64,000 nt of DNA from Cephalotus follicularis (lineage: Eukaryota > Streptophyta > Magnoliopsida > Oxalidales > Cephalotaceae). Below, in pieces: positions 41,101 through 47,606 of the stretch (the first letter of the stretch is position 1; the number at the start of each line of letters is the position of its first letter). Made by a program: the position numbers and the translations under genes. A model generated the notes under the pieces. That model was not told where the DNA came from, ran no database searches, and saw nothing but the letters and a program-made list of their open reading frames with translations. The stretch spans positions 31,081-95,080 of the forward strand of contig BDDD01000357.1 of the NCBI GenBank assembly GCA_001972305.1, in the 5' to 3' direction.

Positions 41101-42418
41101 TCAATCAGTTTGTTTTTGAGTTCCATTCTTCCATTACAATTCTTTTGTCGAGTAGTCTAGCCTAGATTTGAAATAACTCAGTTCGTTAAAATCTAAAATT
41201 ATATATCGATGATAGTTAGTTTAGGGGACTCGGGTGTTTGGTAATAATTATCTAATTAAAAGGTTTTTGCCATTTATTCAAAGTTGTGCTGCGGGACTCA
41301 CCGTAATAACAATTGTAAAAGTAGTTCTTTTAGATATGTGATATGTAATAACAATTCCTGATTGGTTTTTGTGATAAAAGATTGTTGTAATCAATTTTTT
41401 CTCCTCCAATTTCACATTAAACATCATTCATATATGCTTCCTTTAAATGGAACACATATAATCATTTTACTAATAAAAATCTACTCTAGTTTTTTGCAAA
41501 CATTTTAGTTTCTTTGCTTGTTGATCTAGCTTTGGTTTGAATTTATGCAGATGGCAACCTAGTTATTTTAGCTGCTACCTGGTGTTTAGTCTAATTTAAA
41601 TTGGCTGCTTTTCTTTCTTTGATGGTAGGAGCTCAGTGGACAGGAATAGTGACGACTATTGCAATTGAAATGCTAAAAGCGGACATGGTTGATGCTGTTA
41701 TATGTGTACAGAGGTGGGGGCACAATTTTGTAATCAGGGCGGGTGAATGTTAATAATATGATTACTAAGTTTTTTATGCTATTTCTACTATGGGAAAAAC
41801 CTATCAACATTGTCAATGTACTTAATTTAGGTGCATAATCACTTTAATTACCATACTTATGATTAATATTTTTCAAATCCAATTGTTAGATTTGATGTTT
41901 AATATGTCTAGATAATGCATGCAAATTTTTAAATCAATTGAGTATCTCTAACTATTTTATATTCACATGAAAAGTTTAACTGTTTTATGATTTACTTATA
42001 TACAATAAAAGATTAATTTATTCAATGGAATATCTATAGATATCCGATGGGCTTGAAATTTTTTATAATTGACCTATTTTGATAGAATATCAAATATAAC
42101 GGGTTGATTTGAAAAATATTAATCACAATGTCGCTAATTAGAGTATTATTAATATCTATTGGTTAAGCCCATTATGATATATTCAGTAACCAGTATTGGT
42201 TGTATTACAGTGATCCTGACGACAGACTCGCTCCTAGGCCCGTCTTAGCCAGGTTAGCAACTACATGTTTATATTATTCTAGAATGTTTACTATGTTTTC
42301 ATTTGGTTGTATACCTCTCTCTCTTTCTGTGTGCAATAGGACACCAGAAGAAGTTCTAGCTGCTAAAGGTGTCAAGCCAACATTATCTCCAAATTTGAAC
42401 ACCCTTGCCCTAGTTGAG
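20064..42418 (+). CDS. HCAR: 7-hydroxymethyl chlorophyll a reductase gene, exons 1-7 (3' part outside window)
   Basis: HCAR is a plastid ferredoxin-dependent Fe-S flavoprotein. It reduces 7-hydroxymethyl chlorophyll a to chlorophyll a, the last step of chlorophyll b to a conversion. Seven exons join in phase: 20064-20148, 20234-20339, 20495-20579, 40885-40996, 41629-41713, 42211-42252 and 42340-42418, giving 594 nt or 198 codons. All junctions use GT-AG and there are no stops. The order is a Ser-rich transit peptide (residues 1-28), [17 protein letters not shown], the Fe-S ligand region KCGLCDTYY, then [16 protein letters not shown] and [20 protein letters not shown]. The family is about 460 residues long, so over half is missing. 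Intron 3 (20305 bp) and intron 7 (over 21.5 kb) are filled with TEs. Whether the missing exons follow cannot be seen. Confidence 0.9.
20162..20198. repeat. Compound microsatellite in HCAR intron 1
   Basis: A CT-dinucleotide run passes directly into an AT-dinucleotide run. It lies within the 85-bp intron 1 (20149-20233). Confidence 0.9.
20234..20339 (+). CDS. HCAR: HCAR exon 2
   Basis: Encodes [20 protein letters not shown] and [14 protein letters not shown]. The acceptor is CAACAG/ATGTG and the donor TGCAG/GTTC. The highly conserved block is nearly identical to what is known of plant HCAR. Confidence 0.92.
20495..20579 (+). CDS. HCAR: HCAR exon 3 (Fe-S ligand cysteines)
   Basis: Encodes [20 protein letters not shown] and GDGMSKIE. 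It contains the Cys pair of an Fe-S motif. It ends in phase 0 with GAA/GTAAGA, and exon 4 follows only after 20.3 kb. Confidence 0.92.
20580..20738 (+). other. HCAR intron 3, left host remnant
   Basis: About 159 bases of apparently non-TE intron between the exon 3 donor and the LTR of element N. Confidence 0.7.
20951..21643 (-). pseudogene. Element N RNase H
   Basis: A 229-residue minus frame holds the end of RT and the RNase H domain. Landmarks are [16 protein letters not shown], the D-W pair in [33 protein letters not shown] and [12 protein letters not shown]. It ends with LADIFT near the 3' LTR. The last residues and the join to RT are degraded. Confidence 0.85.
21644..22601 (-). pseudogene. 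Element N reverse transcriptase, broken
   Basis: Minus-strand RT blocks are [15 protein letters not shown] (near 22580), a [18 protein letters not shown] region (22375-22430) and [11 protein letters not shown] (near 21960). The catalytic box near 21830-21850 reads YVDN instead of YVDD. Several stops and the TRIM insertion interrupt it. Sequence between LHEEVY and the KQSPRAW block is missing around the TRIM. Confidence 0.8.
21991..22371 (-). mobile_element. TRIM-like element (381 bp) in element N
   Basis: Two 110-bp direct repeats (21991-22100 and 22262-22371) flank 161 bp with no ORF. The inner edge of the right repeat carries GCTTTGATACCA (22250-22261), the reverse complement of a copia-like PBS, so the element reads on the minus strand. 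The left repeat begins TGTTA and ends AACA. No target duplication remains, and RT sequence is missing at the site, so a deletion accompanied or followed insertion. Confidence 0.8.
22602..22742 (+). repeat. Element C 5' LTR
   Basis: 141 bp, TGTTAGTGTATG to TTTCAACA, followed by a PBS-like TGGTATTAGACTC. It resembles the K and N LTRs in its first 50 bases. Confidence 0.85.
22756..23164 (+). other. Element C leader
   Basis: C/G-richer stretch between PBS and gag with no convincing frame. Confidence 0.6.
23165..23425 (+). pseudogene. Element C Gag, N-terminal part
   Basis: The frame begins [16 protein letters not shown] and includes the typical copia Gag start [17 protein letters not shown] at 23308-23310 interrupts it. 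It stops abruptly at 23425, where D is inserted; the next residues are found at 32683. The homologous copy in K (42950) confirms the frame. Confidence 0.8.
23426..23554 (+). repeat. Element D 5' LTR
   Basis: 129 bp, ending AATA where the 3' copy has AACA. Its last part matches 32631-32677. Confidence 0.85.
23568..24190 (+). other. Element D leader
   Basis: About 620 bp without a supported gene. The first part is GC-rich, the rest T-rich. Confidence 0.6.
24191..25157 (+). pseudogene. Element D Gag, one frameshift
   Basis: It starts [16 protein letters not shown], with the copia Gag region [15 protein letters not shown] and [17 protein letters not shown] (near 24700). The Gly-rich stretch near 24870-24940 is followed by a frameshift, after which the zinc knuckle [14 protein letters not shown] (24965-25005) and the tail to 25157 continue in another frame. 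The length is normal for Gag of this group. Confidence 0.85.
25158..25562 (+). pseudogene. Element D protease, cut by E
   Basis: It holds a copia protease region with [13 protein letters not shown] (active-site Gly replaced by Cys), then [15 protein letters not shown]. It ends in GGLYI at 25562, the insertion point of E. The frame resumes at 29839 with ILDASSS. Confidence 0.8.
25563..25706 (+). repeat. Element E 5' LTR
   Basis: 144 bp ending TCTGATTACA before the PBS. The last 100 bases match the 3' LTR with about six changes and one indel. The first 37 bases have no counterpart in the 3' copy. Confidence 0.8.
25756..25836. repeat. ACTGTTCA repeats and 18-bp palindrome in E leader
   Basis: Five ACTGTTCA octamers start at 25759, 25773, 25789, 25803 and 25819, spaced alternately 14 and 16 bases (30-bp period). 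The last begins the perfect palindrome ACTGTTCACGTGAACAGT (25819-25836), whose centre is the G-box core CACGTG. Confidence 0.9.
25837..26117 (+). other. Remainder of element E leader
   Basis: T/G-rich, no supported gene. Confidence 0.55.
26118..26315 (+). pseudogene. Element E Gag C-terminal remnant
   Basis: The frame begins [15 protein letters not shown] and has a Gly/Arg-rich stretch, a TGA at 26229-26231 and the zinc knuckle [14 protein letters not shown] (26261-26300). By comparison with element G, roughly the first two thirds of Gag are missing, so this element cannot make its own particle. Confidence 0.75.
26316..27896 (+). CDS. Element E protease-integrase polyprotein segment
   Basis: A 526-codon open stretch that continues gag in the same frame. 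The protease active site is [14 protein letters not shown] (near 26550), followed by [11 protein letters not shown]. The pre-integrase region has [15 protein letters not shown] and [10 protein letters not shown]. The integrase core shows VHSDVWGPY (first Asp, near 27100), HTDNACEYF (second Asp, near 27285) and [15 protein letters not shown] (Glu, near 27390). It ends at TAA 27894-27896 within the linker before RT. All three integrase catalytic residues are present, making it the best preserved integrase in the window. The Met at 26316 is internal, not a true start. Confidence 0.85.
   Translation: MWSLHASLDTGSHSAPDSSSTESVGQGMMTLTLTRAEYDEMVRSRHASGPFGSVATLAQHGQSESTCLLSSTSQPWVIDSGCTNHMTGDKNILSDTTPSPFATVTLADGSKSKVTSTCSAILSPCLSLYSVYHVQNFPYSLLSISHLTRDLDCIAWFSATFCVFQDRKTGPRIGGGRESSGLYYLDNDIVAAVATVHKTDDAYKLHCCLGHPSADTLRQFTSLSLWSLQFNCDTCQLGKHHNVSFSPRDVRHVSQPFELVHSDVWGPYHESSFGVKYFVTFIDDYSRTTWLHLIKDRIEVFQSFCTIYAEILNQYGVSVKCLHTDNACEYFSTSQFIPFLESRDFLHQSSCTYTPQQNGVAERKNRHLLDVAGCLLLHTNMPKSFWGYALLTSCYIINRLPSSVLNGAIPYTILHTDRPFWSIRPQVFDCVCFVHLLTPGIDKLSLRAEKCIFVGYSKTQKGYVCYSQNRRRVTVSADVTFFEDQAYYNTDPQPESSTLELPLSIVPQSEPNLYRYILVDTNLLHN
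27897..28771 (+). pseudogene. Element E reverse transcriptase, first part
   Basis: From 27929 a frame runs through [39 protein letters not shown] (near 28335), [14 protein letters not shown] (the family QLDVK Asp changed to Gly, near 28470) and [13 protein letters not shown] (near 28720). A TGA stops it at 28769-28771 and RT continues in the same frame. Loss of the first catalytic-site Asp should inactivate it. Confidence 0.85.
28772..29635 (+). pseudogene. Element E RT end and RNase H, three frames
   Basis: [17 protein letters not shown] (near 28795) in frame 2 is followed by frameshifts to [18 protein letters not shown] (29020) and then to the RNase H tail [20 protein letters not shown] (29490). 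[18 protein letters not shown] and [10 protein letters not shown] are also present. TAG near 29630 precedes LADIFTKPL. It is clearly dead, but the order is complete. Confidence 0.85.
29732..29838 (+). repeat. Element E 3' LTR
   Basis: 107 bp, TGTTAATATTAGG to TGATTACA, directly after the polypurine tract and directly before resumed D coding sequence. Confidence 0.88.
29839..30779 (+). pseudogene. Element D integrase
   Basis: It resumes the frame cut at 25562. The zinc region has [12 protein letters not shown] and [10 protein letters not shown] (near 29990). The core includes [10 protein letters not shown] (first Asp, near 30075), RSDNANEYF (second Asp, near 30265) and [15 protein letters not shown] (near 30362). 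A TGA near 30108 and a frameshift after about 30650 break it. The D part after the E insertion proves E is the later arrival. Confidence 0.85.
30780..32250 (+). pseudogene. Element D linker and reverse transcriptase
   Basis: The linker at 30716-31075 leads to RT from about 31100. Visible are [20 protein letters not shown] (31226-31290), [17 protein letters not shown] (near 31405), [13 protein letters not shown] (near 31660), [12 protein letters not shown] and the RNase H start [19 protein letters not shown] (near 32145). From 31226 to 32245 it is open for 339 codons, ending TAG at 32243-32245, where Trp is usual (GNIVSW). Confidence 0.87.
32251..32640 (+). pseudogene. Element D RNase H C-terminal part
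   Basis: Frames shift around 32340. Visible are [17 protein letters not shown] (near 32277), [20 protein letters not shown] (32380-32440) and [13 protein letters not shown] (near 32525). No purine tract follows; the sequence passes into a truncated LTR. Confidence 0.83.
32624..32677 (+). repeat. Element D 3' LTR remnant
   Basis: About the last 50 bases of the LTR (ACTAATTGGTCTGAC onward), ending AACA and followed by the CCATG target duplication. Confidence 0.8.
32683..33300 (+). pseudogene. Element C Gag, C-terminal part
   Basis: It continues the Gag cut at 23425 ([14 protein letters not shown] matches the K copy ITSIIRHLDTLREV). Several stops and frameshifts follow. The zinc knuckle [14 protein letters not shown] lies at 33178-33220 after a Gly/Arg-rich stretch. 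Confidence 0.8.
33301..33511 (+). pseudogene. Element C protease start
   Basis: [14 protein letters not shown] (33335-33375) marks the copia protease active site. It is cut at 33512 by the LTR of L. Confidence 0.8.
33512..34192 (+). repeat. Element L 5' LTR with MITE insert
   Basis: It begins TGTTGGAGTTAG and ends TTTCAACA before the PBS. Removing the MITE and one target copy leaves about 176 bp, a normal size for such copia LTRs. Confidence 0.8.
33620..34116. mobile_element. hAT-type MITE (497 bp) in the L LTR
   Basis: Terminal inverted repeats TAGGGGTGAAAATT are flanked by the perfect 8-bp duplication TATATTAC (33612-33619 and 34117-34124), diagnostic of hAT. There is no ORF. The inside is rich in ACCGAAA and its complement TTTCGGT, so each half can also fold on itself. 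Confidence 0.9.
34205..34718 (+). other. Element L leader
   Basis: About 510 bp, GC-rich in the first half, no supported ORF. Confidence 0.6.
34719..35629 (+). pseudogene. Element L Gag
   Basis: It starts [13 protein letters not shown]. Gag landmarks are [16 protein letters not shown] (near 34820), [54 protein letters not shown] (near 35175) and the zinc knuckle [14 protein letters not shown] (the last Cys replaced, near 35402). Several stops and one deletion near 35176 break it. It is the same lineage as J. Confidence 0.83.
35630..36179 (+). pseudogene. Element L protease
   Basis: [18 protein letters not shown] (35768-35820) marks the active site. [11 protein letters not shown] is followed by a TAA. 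The pre-integrase region is degraded (stops near 35895, 35990 and 36140). Confidence 0.8.
36180..37300 (+). pseudogene. Element L integrase and linker
   Basis: The core is [20 protein letters not shown] (near 36390), [13 protein letters not shown] (second Asp changed to Tyr, near 36545), [15 protein letters not shown] (Glu changed, near 36640) and [19 protein letters not shown]. The frame is lost after about 36930. Both altered residues argue against activity. Confidence 0.83.
37301..37648 (+). pseudogene. Element L start of reverse transcriptase
   Basis: The blocks [29 protein letters not shown] and [17 protein letters not shown] lead into RT and then end at the junction with M. The RT core is absent. 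Confidence 0.78.
37649..37992 (-). pseudogene. Element M protease
   Basis: Minus frame with [18 protein letters not shown] (active-site DSG changed to DSS), [23 protein letters not shown], then [19 protein letters not shown]. It is lost at the L junction. Confidence 0.8.
37993..38945 (-). pseudogene. Element M Gag
   Basis: Minus-strand blocks are [16 protein letters not shown] (near 38910), a Leu-rich region [18 protein letters not shown] (near 38500), a Gly/Val-coding repeat region near 38300-38380 and the zinc knuckle [17 protein letters not shown] (near 38240). Many stops. Confidence 0.8.
38946..39602 (-). other. Element M leader
   Basis: No supported ORF; AC-rich on the + strand from 39040 to 39120. 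Confidence 0.55.
39615..39730 (-). repeat. Element M 5' LTR
   Basis: 116 bp, TGTTAGTGAAAAT to GCGGTGACA on the + strand, next to the PBS. Only one copy is present. Confidence 0.75.
39731..40884 (+). other. HCAR intron 3, right part, mostly unassigned
   Basis: No gene seen. It holds a small inverted repeat (GGTTGCAGC at 39876-39884, GCTGCAACC at 39979-39987) and a low-complexity patch of CCGTACC and CCCGTCCCCGTACC words at about 40625-40700. The last 130 bases are T-rich before the exon 4 acceptor TTCTCATTCAG. Confidence 0.6.
40885..40996 (+). CDS. HCAR: HCAR exon 4
   Basis: Encodes [20 protein letters not shown] and the following [18 protein letters not shown]. The acceptor is TTCAG/GCTTTG and the donor GCAG/GTCTG. 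It joins in phase to exon 3 across 20.3 kb of TE-filled intron. Confidence 0.92.
40997..41628 (+). other. HCAR: HCAR intron 4
   Basis: 632 bp, T-rich, no TE recognised. Confidence 0.8.
41629..41713 (+). CDS. HCAR: HCAR exon 5
   Basis: Encodes [20 protein letters not shown] and DAVICVQ. The acceptor is GGTAG/GAGCTC and the donor CAGAG/GTGGG. In phase. Confidence 0.92.
42211..42252 (+). CDS. HCAR: HCAR exon 6
   Basis: A short 42-nt exon encoding [13 protein letters not shown]. The acceptor is TTACAG/TGATCC and the donor GCCAG/GTTAGC. Confidence 0.88.
42340..42418 (+). CDS. HCAR: HCAR exon 7
   Basis: Encodes [20 protein letters not shown] then TLALVE. The acceptor is CAATAG/GACACC and the donor GTTGAG/GTGCTT. 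The next conserved exon, coding the cysteine-rich GVGCQVQAL-type region, was not found up to 64000. Confidence 0.9.
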
Positions 42419-42454
42419 GTGCTTTTTACTATACTGTTTTAACTGGTTGTATAT

Positions 42455-42554
42455 TGTTAGTATGCTAGTGGATTAGTGGGTTCGGTCCATTAGCAAGTAA
42501 CCTACTCATATAAATATGTATTCTCATCTAATAATCAATATACGATTATTATCA
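42455..42554 (+). repeat. Element K 5' LTR
   Basis: 100 bp, TGTTAGTATGC to ATTATCA. It shares its start and the ACTCATATAA block with 44046-44202. Confidence 0.75.
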
Positions 42555-42568
42555 TGGTTTGTAGAGCC

Positions 42569-42949
42569 AACAAAACCCTTAAAAAAAAACCGTTACCATA
42601 ATTGTTTCGCACAGTGCCACGTGACCAAGGCTACCTTCTCCAGCACTGGCATTGCAGGCGTAGTCCCATCTCGTCGCGTCACATTGCGCCGTGACCAGTT
42701 GCGCATCATCGTCGATCAGTATTGCGCCGATTGCGCAACGCCACACCATAGCATTGCTAGCCCAACAGTTGCGTCTTCAACCCCTTTAGCTTGTCGTCAG
42801 CCATTTCTCGTAGTGATCAAATGACACTTGTCCCAGTTTGCATCTTTCCCACATGATCTAAAAAGAGGTGCCTCCTCTTTGTTTTTGAACAACGATTCTA
42901 TCTTTTACCGTGTCTCTTTGTTTTTTGTATCGTGCGACCTTCTATTATC
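42569..42949 (+). other. Element K leader
   Basis: GC-rich, no supported ORF. Confidence 0.55.
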
Positions 42950-43800
42950 ATGTCGGACAACAAGGATGTCGCCGGGACAGGTGCGCATGGTGTCTCTGAA
43001 AACCTATCTTTGGTTGTTCATCTCACAAATTAGAAGCTTGATGGGACGAACTATTATAAGTGGAAGAAGATCGTTTAGGTTGTTCGTTGAGGTAAAAAAA
43101 ACTACAAACATCTCACAAATGCTCTGCTTGATAGCGAGACCCATCCTATTGAGTATGAGACATGGATGGATGTTGATGCTCGTATACTGGATCAGCTTTA
43201 CACTTCCATGGACCGTAAGATCACATCCATTATTCGTCATTTGGATACTCTTAGAGAGGTATGGGATTATCTTGGTATATTATATTCATGGAATCCAAAC
43301 TTGTCCAGAGTTTCTCATGTTCTCAAATCTCTGTTCAAGATCGAGTAACAGGACGGATTTGTTACCGAGTATTATACAGCCTTCAAAGTAATATTTGAAG
43401 AGTTCAATGATATTTGTCCTGCTAATGCTGATGCTGGTGCTACTACAGTTAAAGAACAGTAGGAACAATTGGGTATTGTTGCTTTTCTTTCAGGATTGTA
43501 GCCTAAGCATGCCACTGCTGGATCTCAGATGTTGTCTAGTTCTCAAGTCACATCCTTATCAGATACTTTTTTCCGGGTTCTTCGATCTTCTCCTGATATG
43601 TCTGCATCCACTGCCTCTTTAGAGCTCGGTGATCTAACTGCTGTGGTTGGTCATAATTCCTTTCACAATGGCCGTGGGGGTCAGTCTGGTGGTCAGGGTG
43701 GTAGAGTTGTTCGTCCCTCTTGTACACATTGTGGCTGCCAGGGTCATTATCGGGAAACCTGCTCGAAACTTCACGACATACCATCTTCTTGGTCTTCCTA
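42950..43800 (+). pseudogene. Element K Gag
   Basis: It begins MSDNKDVAGTGAHGVS and includes KLDGTNYYKWKKIV with stops at three codons nearby. Then ETWMDVDARILDQLYTSMDR, ITSIIRHLDTLREVWDYLG (43166-43348, the part split by D in element C), [13 protein letters not shown] and the zinc knuckle CTHCGCQGHYRETC (43720-43765) follow. It serves as the reference for the C Gag. Confidence 0.82.
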
Positions 43801-44045
43801 GTCTTCTACTTAGCCATCTCAGTCATGTGCAGCAGTGTCTGCCAGTAATCCTTCCTTTCTCGTCTTCTCTTGCTTTTTCTAGCCATATAGGTAACTCTGG
43901 AGGTAATTCCACAACCTGTATTCAAGTCTCTCCACGAGACTGGTTGATTGAATGTGGTGCATCGGATCATACTACGGTATGGACAGGTCTCCTAGGCTGG
44001 ATCCTTAAGACAAAAAATCGACTTCTGGCTAGTGTGTGTTTGTAG
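43801..44045 (+). pseudogene. Element K protease fragment
   Basis: DWLIECGASDHTT (near 43940-43978) is the protease site with DSG changed to ECG. The rest is deleted before the LTR. Confidence 0.7.
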
Positions 44046-44202
44046 TGTTAGTATAAGCTATTGAATTAGCTAGTGTATTTTGCTATTGATTAGTGGGTTT
44101 GACCCATCAGCTCAATTAGGTAAATGTGTATGGAGAAAGTAAACATACTCATATAATCATCTAATAATCAAAGATATGAAATTCTCGTGCTAATTATTGA
44201 CA
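44046..44202 (+). repeat. Element K 3' LTR
   Basis: 157 bp, TGTTAGTATAAGC to TTATTGACA. It resembles the C and K 5' LTRs with indels. Confidence 0.7.
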
Positions 44203-44356
44203 CCTTTTTATTATGACAAAAAATGAGATGGACAAGTGTCAAATTCTATAACTCTTAACATCCATATCCAAGTACATGCTTAGTTAATGATCTACCATTG
44301 ATACGTAATATTTTGAAGTGGTTAAGCATAGCACGTAGAATAGTGGGTTTGACCCA
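44203..44356. other. Spacer between K and J
   Basis: About 150 bp with no recognised feature. TAGTGGGTTTGACCCATTAGC near 44340 echoes part of the K LTR and may be a fragment. Confidence 0.5.
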
Positions 44357-45704
44357 TTAGCTTACTGTACTCACTCTTTTCCCCCTCAACAGGATTTTCA
44401 TGCTCACTCTCCCCCTCAATATTAATGACCAAAGGTTCACCCGAACGTGAATTTTCGTTATAGGCATCTCTTCCTCAACACCAATGTTACTCTCCCCGTG
44501 AAGGGATGTTTGAAAGTATGGCTGGTTCTCATGGAAGGTGACATCCATGGTGATAAAAAGGTTACGAGATGGAGGATGATACTTTTTGGGAGGTCTCATA
44601 GCCGAGAAAGATACAACGAAAAGCATGAGGATCAAGTTTATCACGATTAGGACGGGAGTTGTGAGCAAAACAAACACACCCAGAGACCTTAGGTGGGAGA
44701 TAGGAAATTAGAGAGGAATCGGGGAGAAGAGAAACTGGAGTCTTGAAATTAAGGATTCGAGAAGGGACCCGATTAATGAGATAGGCAGCAGTTAAAACAA
44801 CATCAGCCCAATACAGTTTAGGAACATTCATAGAGACCATGAGAGCCCGAGCAACCTCTAAATGGTGCGTATTCTTCATTTCAGGAATATCATTTTGTTC
44901 AGGAGTACGAACACAAGAGGTTTGAGCAGCTATGTCGTGCTCATCAAGATAAGTGCGAAAAGTCCTGTCTATGTATTCAGTACCATTATCACTACGAAGA
45001 ATTTGAATTTTAGCATTAAACTGAGTGCGAACCATGGCATGATAGGATTGAGAACATGTAAAAGCCTCATTTTTAGTACGAAGAAGGTAAACACATGTGT
45101 GACGAGTGCAATTATCAATAAAAGAAATAAAGTACCGATGACCAGTTCGAGACACAGTACAAGAAGCACCCCATAAATCAGAGTGTATAATAGAAAAAGG
45201 CACAATACTTTTATTAAAACTCAAAGGATAAGAAGAGCGGGTATGTTTGGCAAGTTCGCAAACATCACAAACAAAATCCGCTTGATTATAATTTTTAACT
45301 AAATGTGGAAACAAAATAGATAAAACTCGAAATGCGGGATGACCGAGACGCTTATGCCACTGATGCAGAAGAGGAAAACTACTATCTGTTTGAGTCAGAT
45401 GAGTCGAAGCCCTAGCAGTAATGGAAGCTAGGTGCAGATTTAGATAGTATAGTCCCTCCCGTACTCTACCATAGCCAATCGTTTTCTCTGTTCCCAGCTC
45501 CTGAAAAACACAATGTGTTGAAAAGAAGGCAACAAAACAGTTTAGTTCCAAACATAAACGATAAATAGAAAGCAAATTTGTACAAAGACCAGGAACATGA
45601 AGGACAGTGGATAACGAAATTGACGGTGTACAAAGAACACGACCTTTCCCTGAAATAGGGAATAGAGAACCATCTACAACTCTAATTTTGTCTCTACTAG
45701 ACAA
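44357..45704 (-). pseudogene. Element J protease end, integrase and linker
   Basis: A 380-codon minus frame (45704-44562) carries the protease end (VDGSLFPISGKGRV; CVFQELGTEKTIGYGR), HKRLGHPAFRVLSILF, CDVCELAKHTRSSYP and the integrase core (IHSDLWGASC, first Asp; LRSDNGTEYIDRTF, second Asp). The glutamate region is EQNDIPEMKNTHHLEVA. It passes through GYETSQK into a frameshifted linker (VTFHENQPYF). The gene is close to open here but has no RT downstream. Confidence 0.85.
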
Positions 45705-45910
45705 GGGGTATAAGAATCAAATACCTCAGAGGAACTGGTCATATGCTTATTGGCGCCAGAATCAAGACACCACTCAGAACAACTGGGTAAGGATGACACA
45801 TTATAAACACTAGAAATTATACCTGATTGAGCAAGTTTGGATGTACCAGAATGAGAACCATTGGTTGAAGAGCTAGTAGAAGAAGGTCCAGACTGTTGAG
45901 AAAGCATATG
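45705..45910 (-). pseudogene. Element J protease active-site region
   Basis: WCLDSGANKHMTSSSEVFD lies on the minus strand near 45720-45775. The frame then ends and shifts at 45674-45704. It follows the Gag stop at 45911-45913. Confidence 0.8.
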
Positions 45911-46900
45911 CTAGAGAGCAAGAATCTGATCCAGAGAGAAGGCTGGTGCGATCTCGGAAGCCAAGGTAGAAGCAGAACCCTCAGAAAAATGGGCCTGTGA
46001 AGGAGATCTCCCTCTATATCCGAATCGTCCACCCCCACTGCTAGTTTGACCGCCACGCCCCCGTGGACGGCCATGCAGCTTAAAACAAGTTTCTCGAGTG
46101 TGATTATCCTTATCAAAATAATCACAGTGCCTCACTGGCTTGTCTACCTGATTGCCAACAGAACCACAATGAATAGGCGGAGGTGGTTTAGTAAGTGTAG
46201 CAAGAGCGGAACGGTCTGGGGGCACAGAATGCAACATTGCATTGCGGTGAGTCTCCTCATGTTGAACCAAATTATAAGCTTCGCGCAATGTAGGAAATGG
46301 TTCTTTACCAAGAACCTGAACCCGAATCGGATCATACTCCGGATTAAGACCACCAAGAAAGTCATAGACGCTTTCTTTCTCGATATCCTTCTGATAGGTA
46401 AGAAGTTCTGCAGCAATGGATGGTTTATGGGTGCAACAAGAATCAACTTGCTGCCAGAGATGGGTTAAAGTAGAATTGTAAGTGGCAAGAGGCAACTCTC
46501 CTTGCTTTAACTCCCGAACTTGCTTGCTTAGTTCGTAAGCTTGAGCATAGTTGTTTCCCTGAGAAAATTGTTCAGCAATGGCATCCCAGACATCCTTAGC
46601 TGAATCCAACATCATGTACTGTGGGCTGAGAGTAGGCTCAATAGAATTGAGCAACCAAGACATGACCAATGCATCTTCACACAACCACTTTTCATCATTA
46701 CTTGTTCTTGGTCGATGAGTGGTCCCAGTCAAGTACCCAACGAGTTTAGTAGCACGAACTGAAAGCATACAGGCTTTGGACCAGGGAAGGTAATTGGTCC
46801 CATTGAATTTTATGGAGCTGATTTAAAGTGAGGGATTAAATGTACGATCTTTACCACCTTCAGTGGGCAAAGCGGAAGTTACACTACCATTGTCAGCCAT
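45911..46900 (-). pseudogene. Element J Gag
   Basis: Start at 46900 (MADNGSVTSALPTEGG). A TAA near 46826 is followed by IKFNGTNYLPWSKACM and a 285-codon open stretch (46768-45911). Landmarks are [55 protein letters not shown] and a zinc-knuckle region CDYFDKDNHTRETC with the second Cys lost. A TAG ends it at 45911-45913. Confidence 0.84.
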
Positions 46901-47352
46901 GACAGACACGAGCAAAAACAGTAACAAGGCTCAAAAACTAATGGAAAACAGCCACCAAACCTAAGAGGATCACAAAGCAGCAAACACGATGGAGGGGATC
47001 CTTGGAAAAGCACTAATACAACTGACCTGGTCAAATCTGATAGTTAGAGACAGATTCTGGCCGAACGGACCACGGAATCGGACTTAGGACGTCGAAAATA
47101 GCTGGAAAGGGTTGGCTGGAAAAATGCTGACGTGGCAGTGCTGACGTGTTAGGATGACATGGTAGATGCGTGCAGGTGAGGTGGGGTAGAATTCCGACGG
47201 TAATGGACAGGTTCTGATTGCATCTCCAAGAACACCACACCTACACTGCAGCCTCCGGTTGGTGAGATTGGTCACCGGAAAAAGCGTCGGTGACGTCACA
47301 AACTCACAGGAGGAGGAGAGAAAAAATGCGTTTAGGATGTTTTAGGTGTTTC
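46901..47352 (-). other. Element J leader
   Basis: About 450 bp, no supported ORF. Confidence 0.6.
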
Positions 47353-47364
47353 TCTGTGATACCA

Positions 47365-47539
47365 TGAAGAATAATATTACAAACAAGAAAAGTGTTTGTA
47401 TTTTCCAATGTATTAAACAATGTAGAAGAGTTCCCTTTATATAGGAAGGGAAAGACAAGTATATTGTTGTACCAAACCAATGTGGGATTCTAACTTATAC
47501 ATTAACTACAAGTATAACCTACTAACATATATACTAACA
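47365..47539 (-). repeat. Element J 5' LTR
   Basis: 175 bp, TGAAGAATAATATT to ATACTAACA on the + strand (minus TGTTAGTAT to TTCTTCA). It contains TTTATATAGG, possibly a TATA element on the coding strand. Confidence 0.8.
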
Positions 47540-47606
47540 TGTCACAATAGGATGTGATAAGAGCAGAATGATCAGATGTAGGAGTAGGAGTCATAGAATA
47601 TAGGTA

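Larger units (their letters stand above)
42455..44202 (+). mobile_element. Element K: internally deleted copia (+), gag only
   Basis: The 5' LTR is 42455-42554 and a degenerate PBS TGGTTTGTAGAGCC is 42555-42568. Gag runs 42950-43800, a protease start lies near 43940, then an LTR follows at 44046-44202. No integrase, RT or RNase H. The same family as C. The flanks (TATAT and CCTTT) do not match, so the ends may have been rearranged. Confidence 0.78.
44357..47539 (-). mobile_element. Element J: copia (-), 3' half missing
   Basis: The 5' LTR is 47365-47539 and a degenerate PBS complement lies next to it (CTGTGATACCA, 47354-47364). Leader, gag (46900-45911), protease and integrase (to about 44560) and a linker follow. 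RT, RNase H and 3' LTR are absent. It is inserted in element I. Confidence 0.82.
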
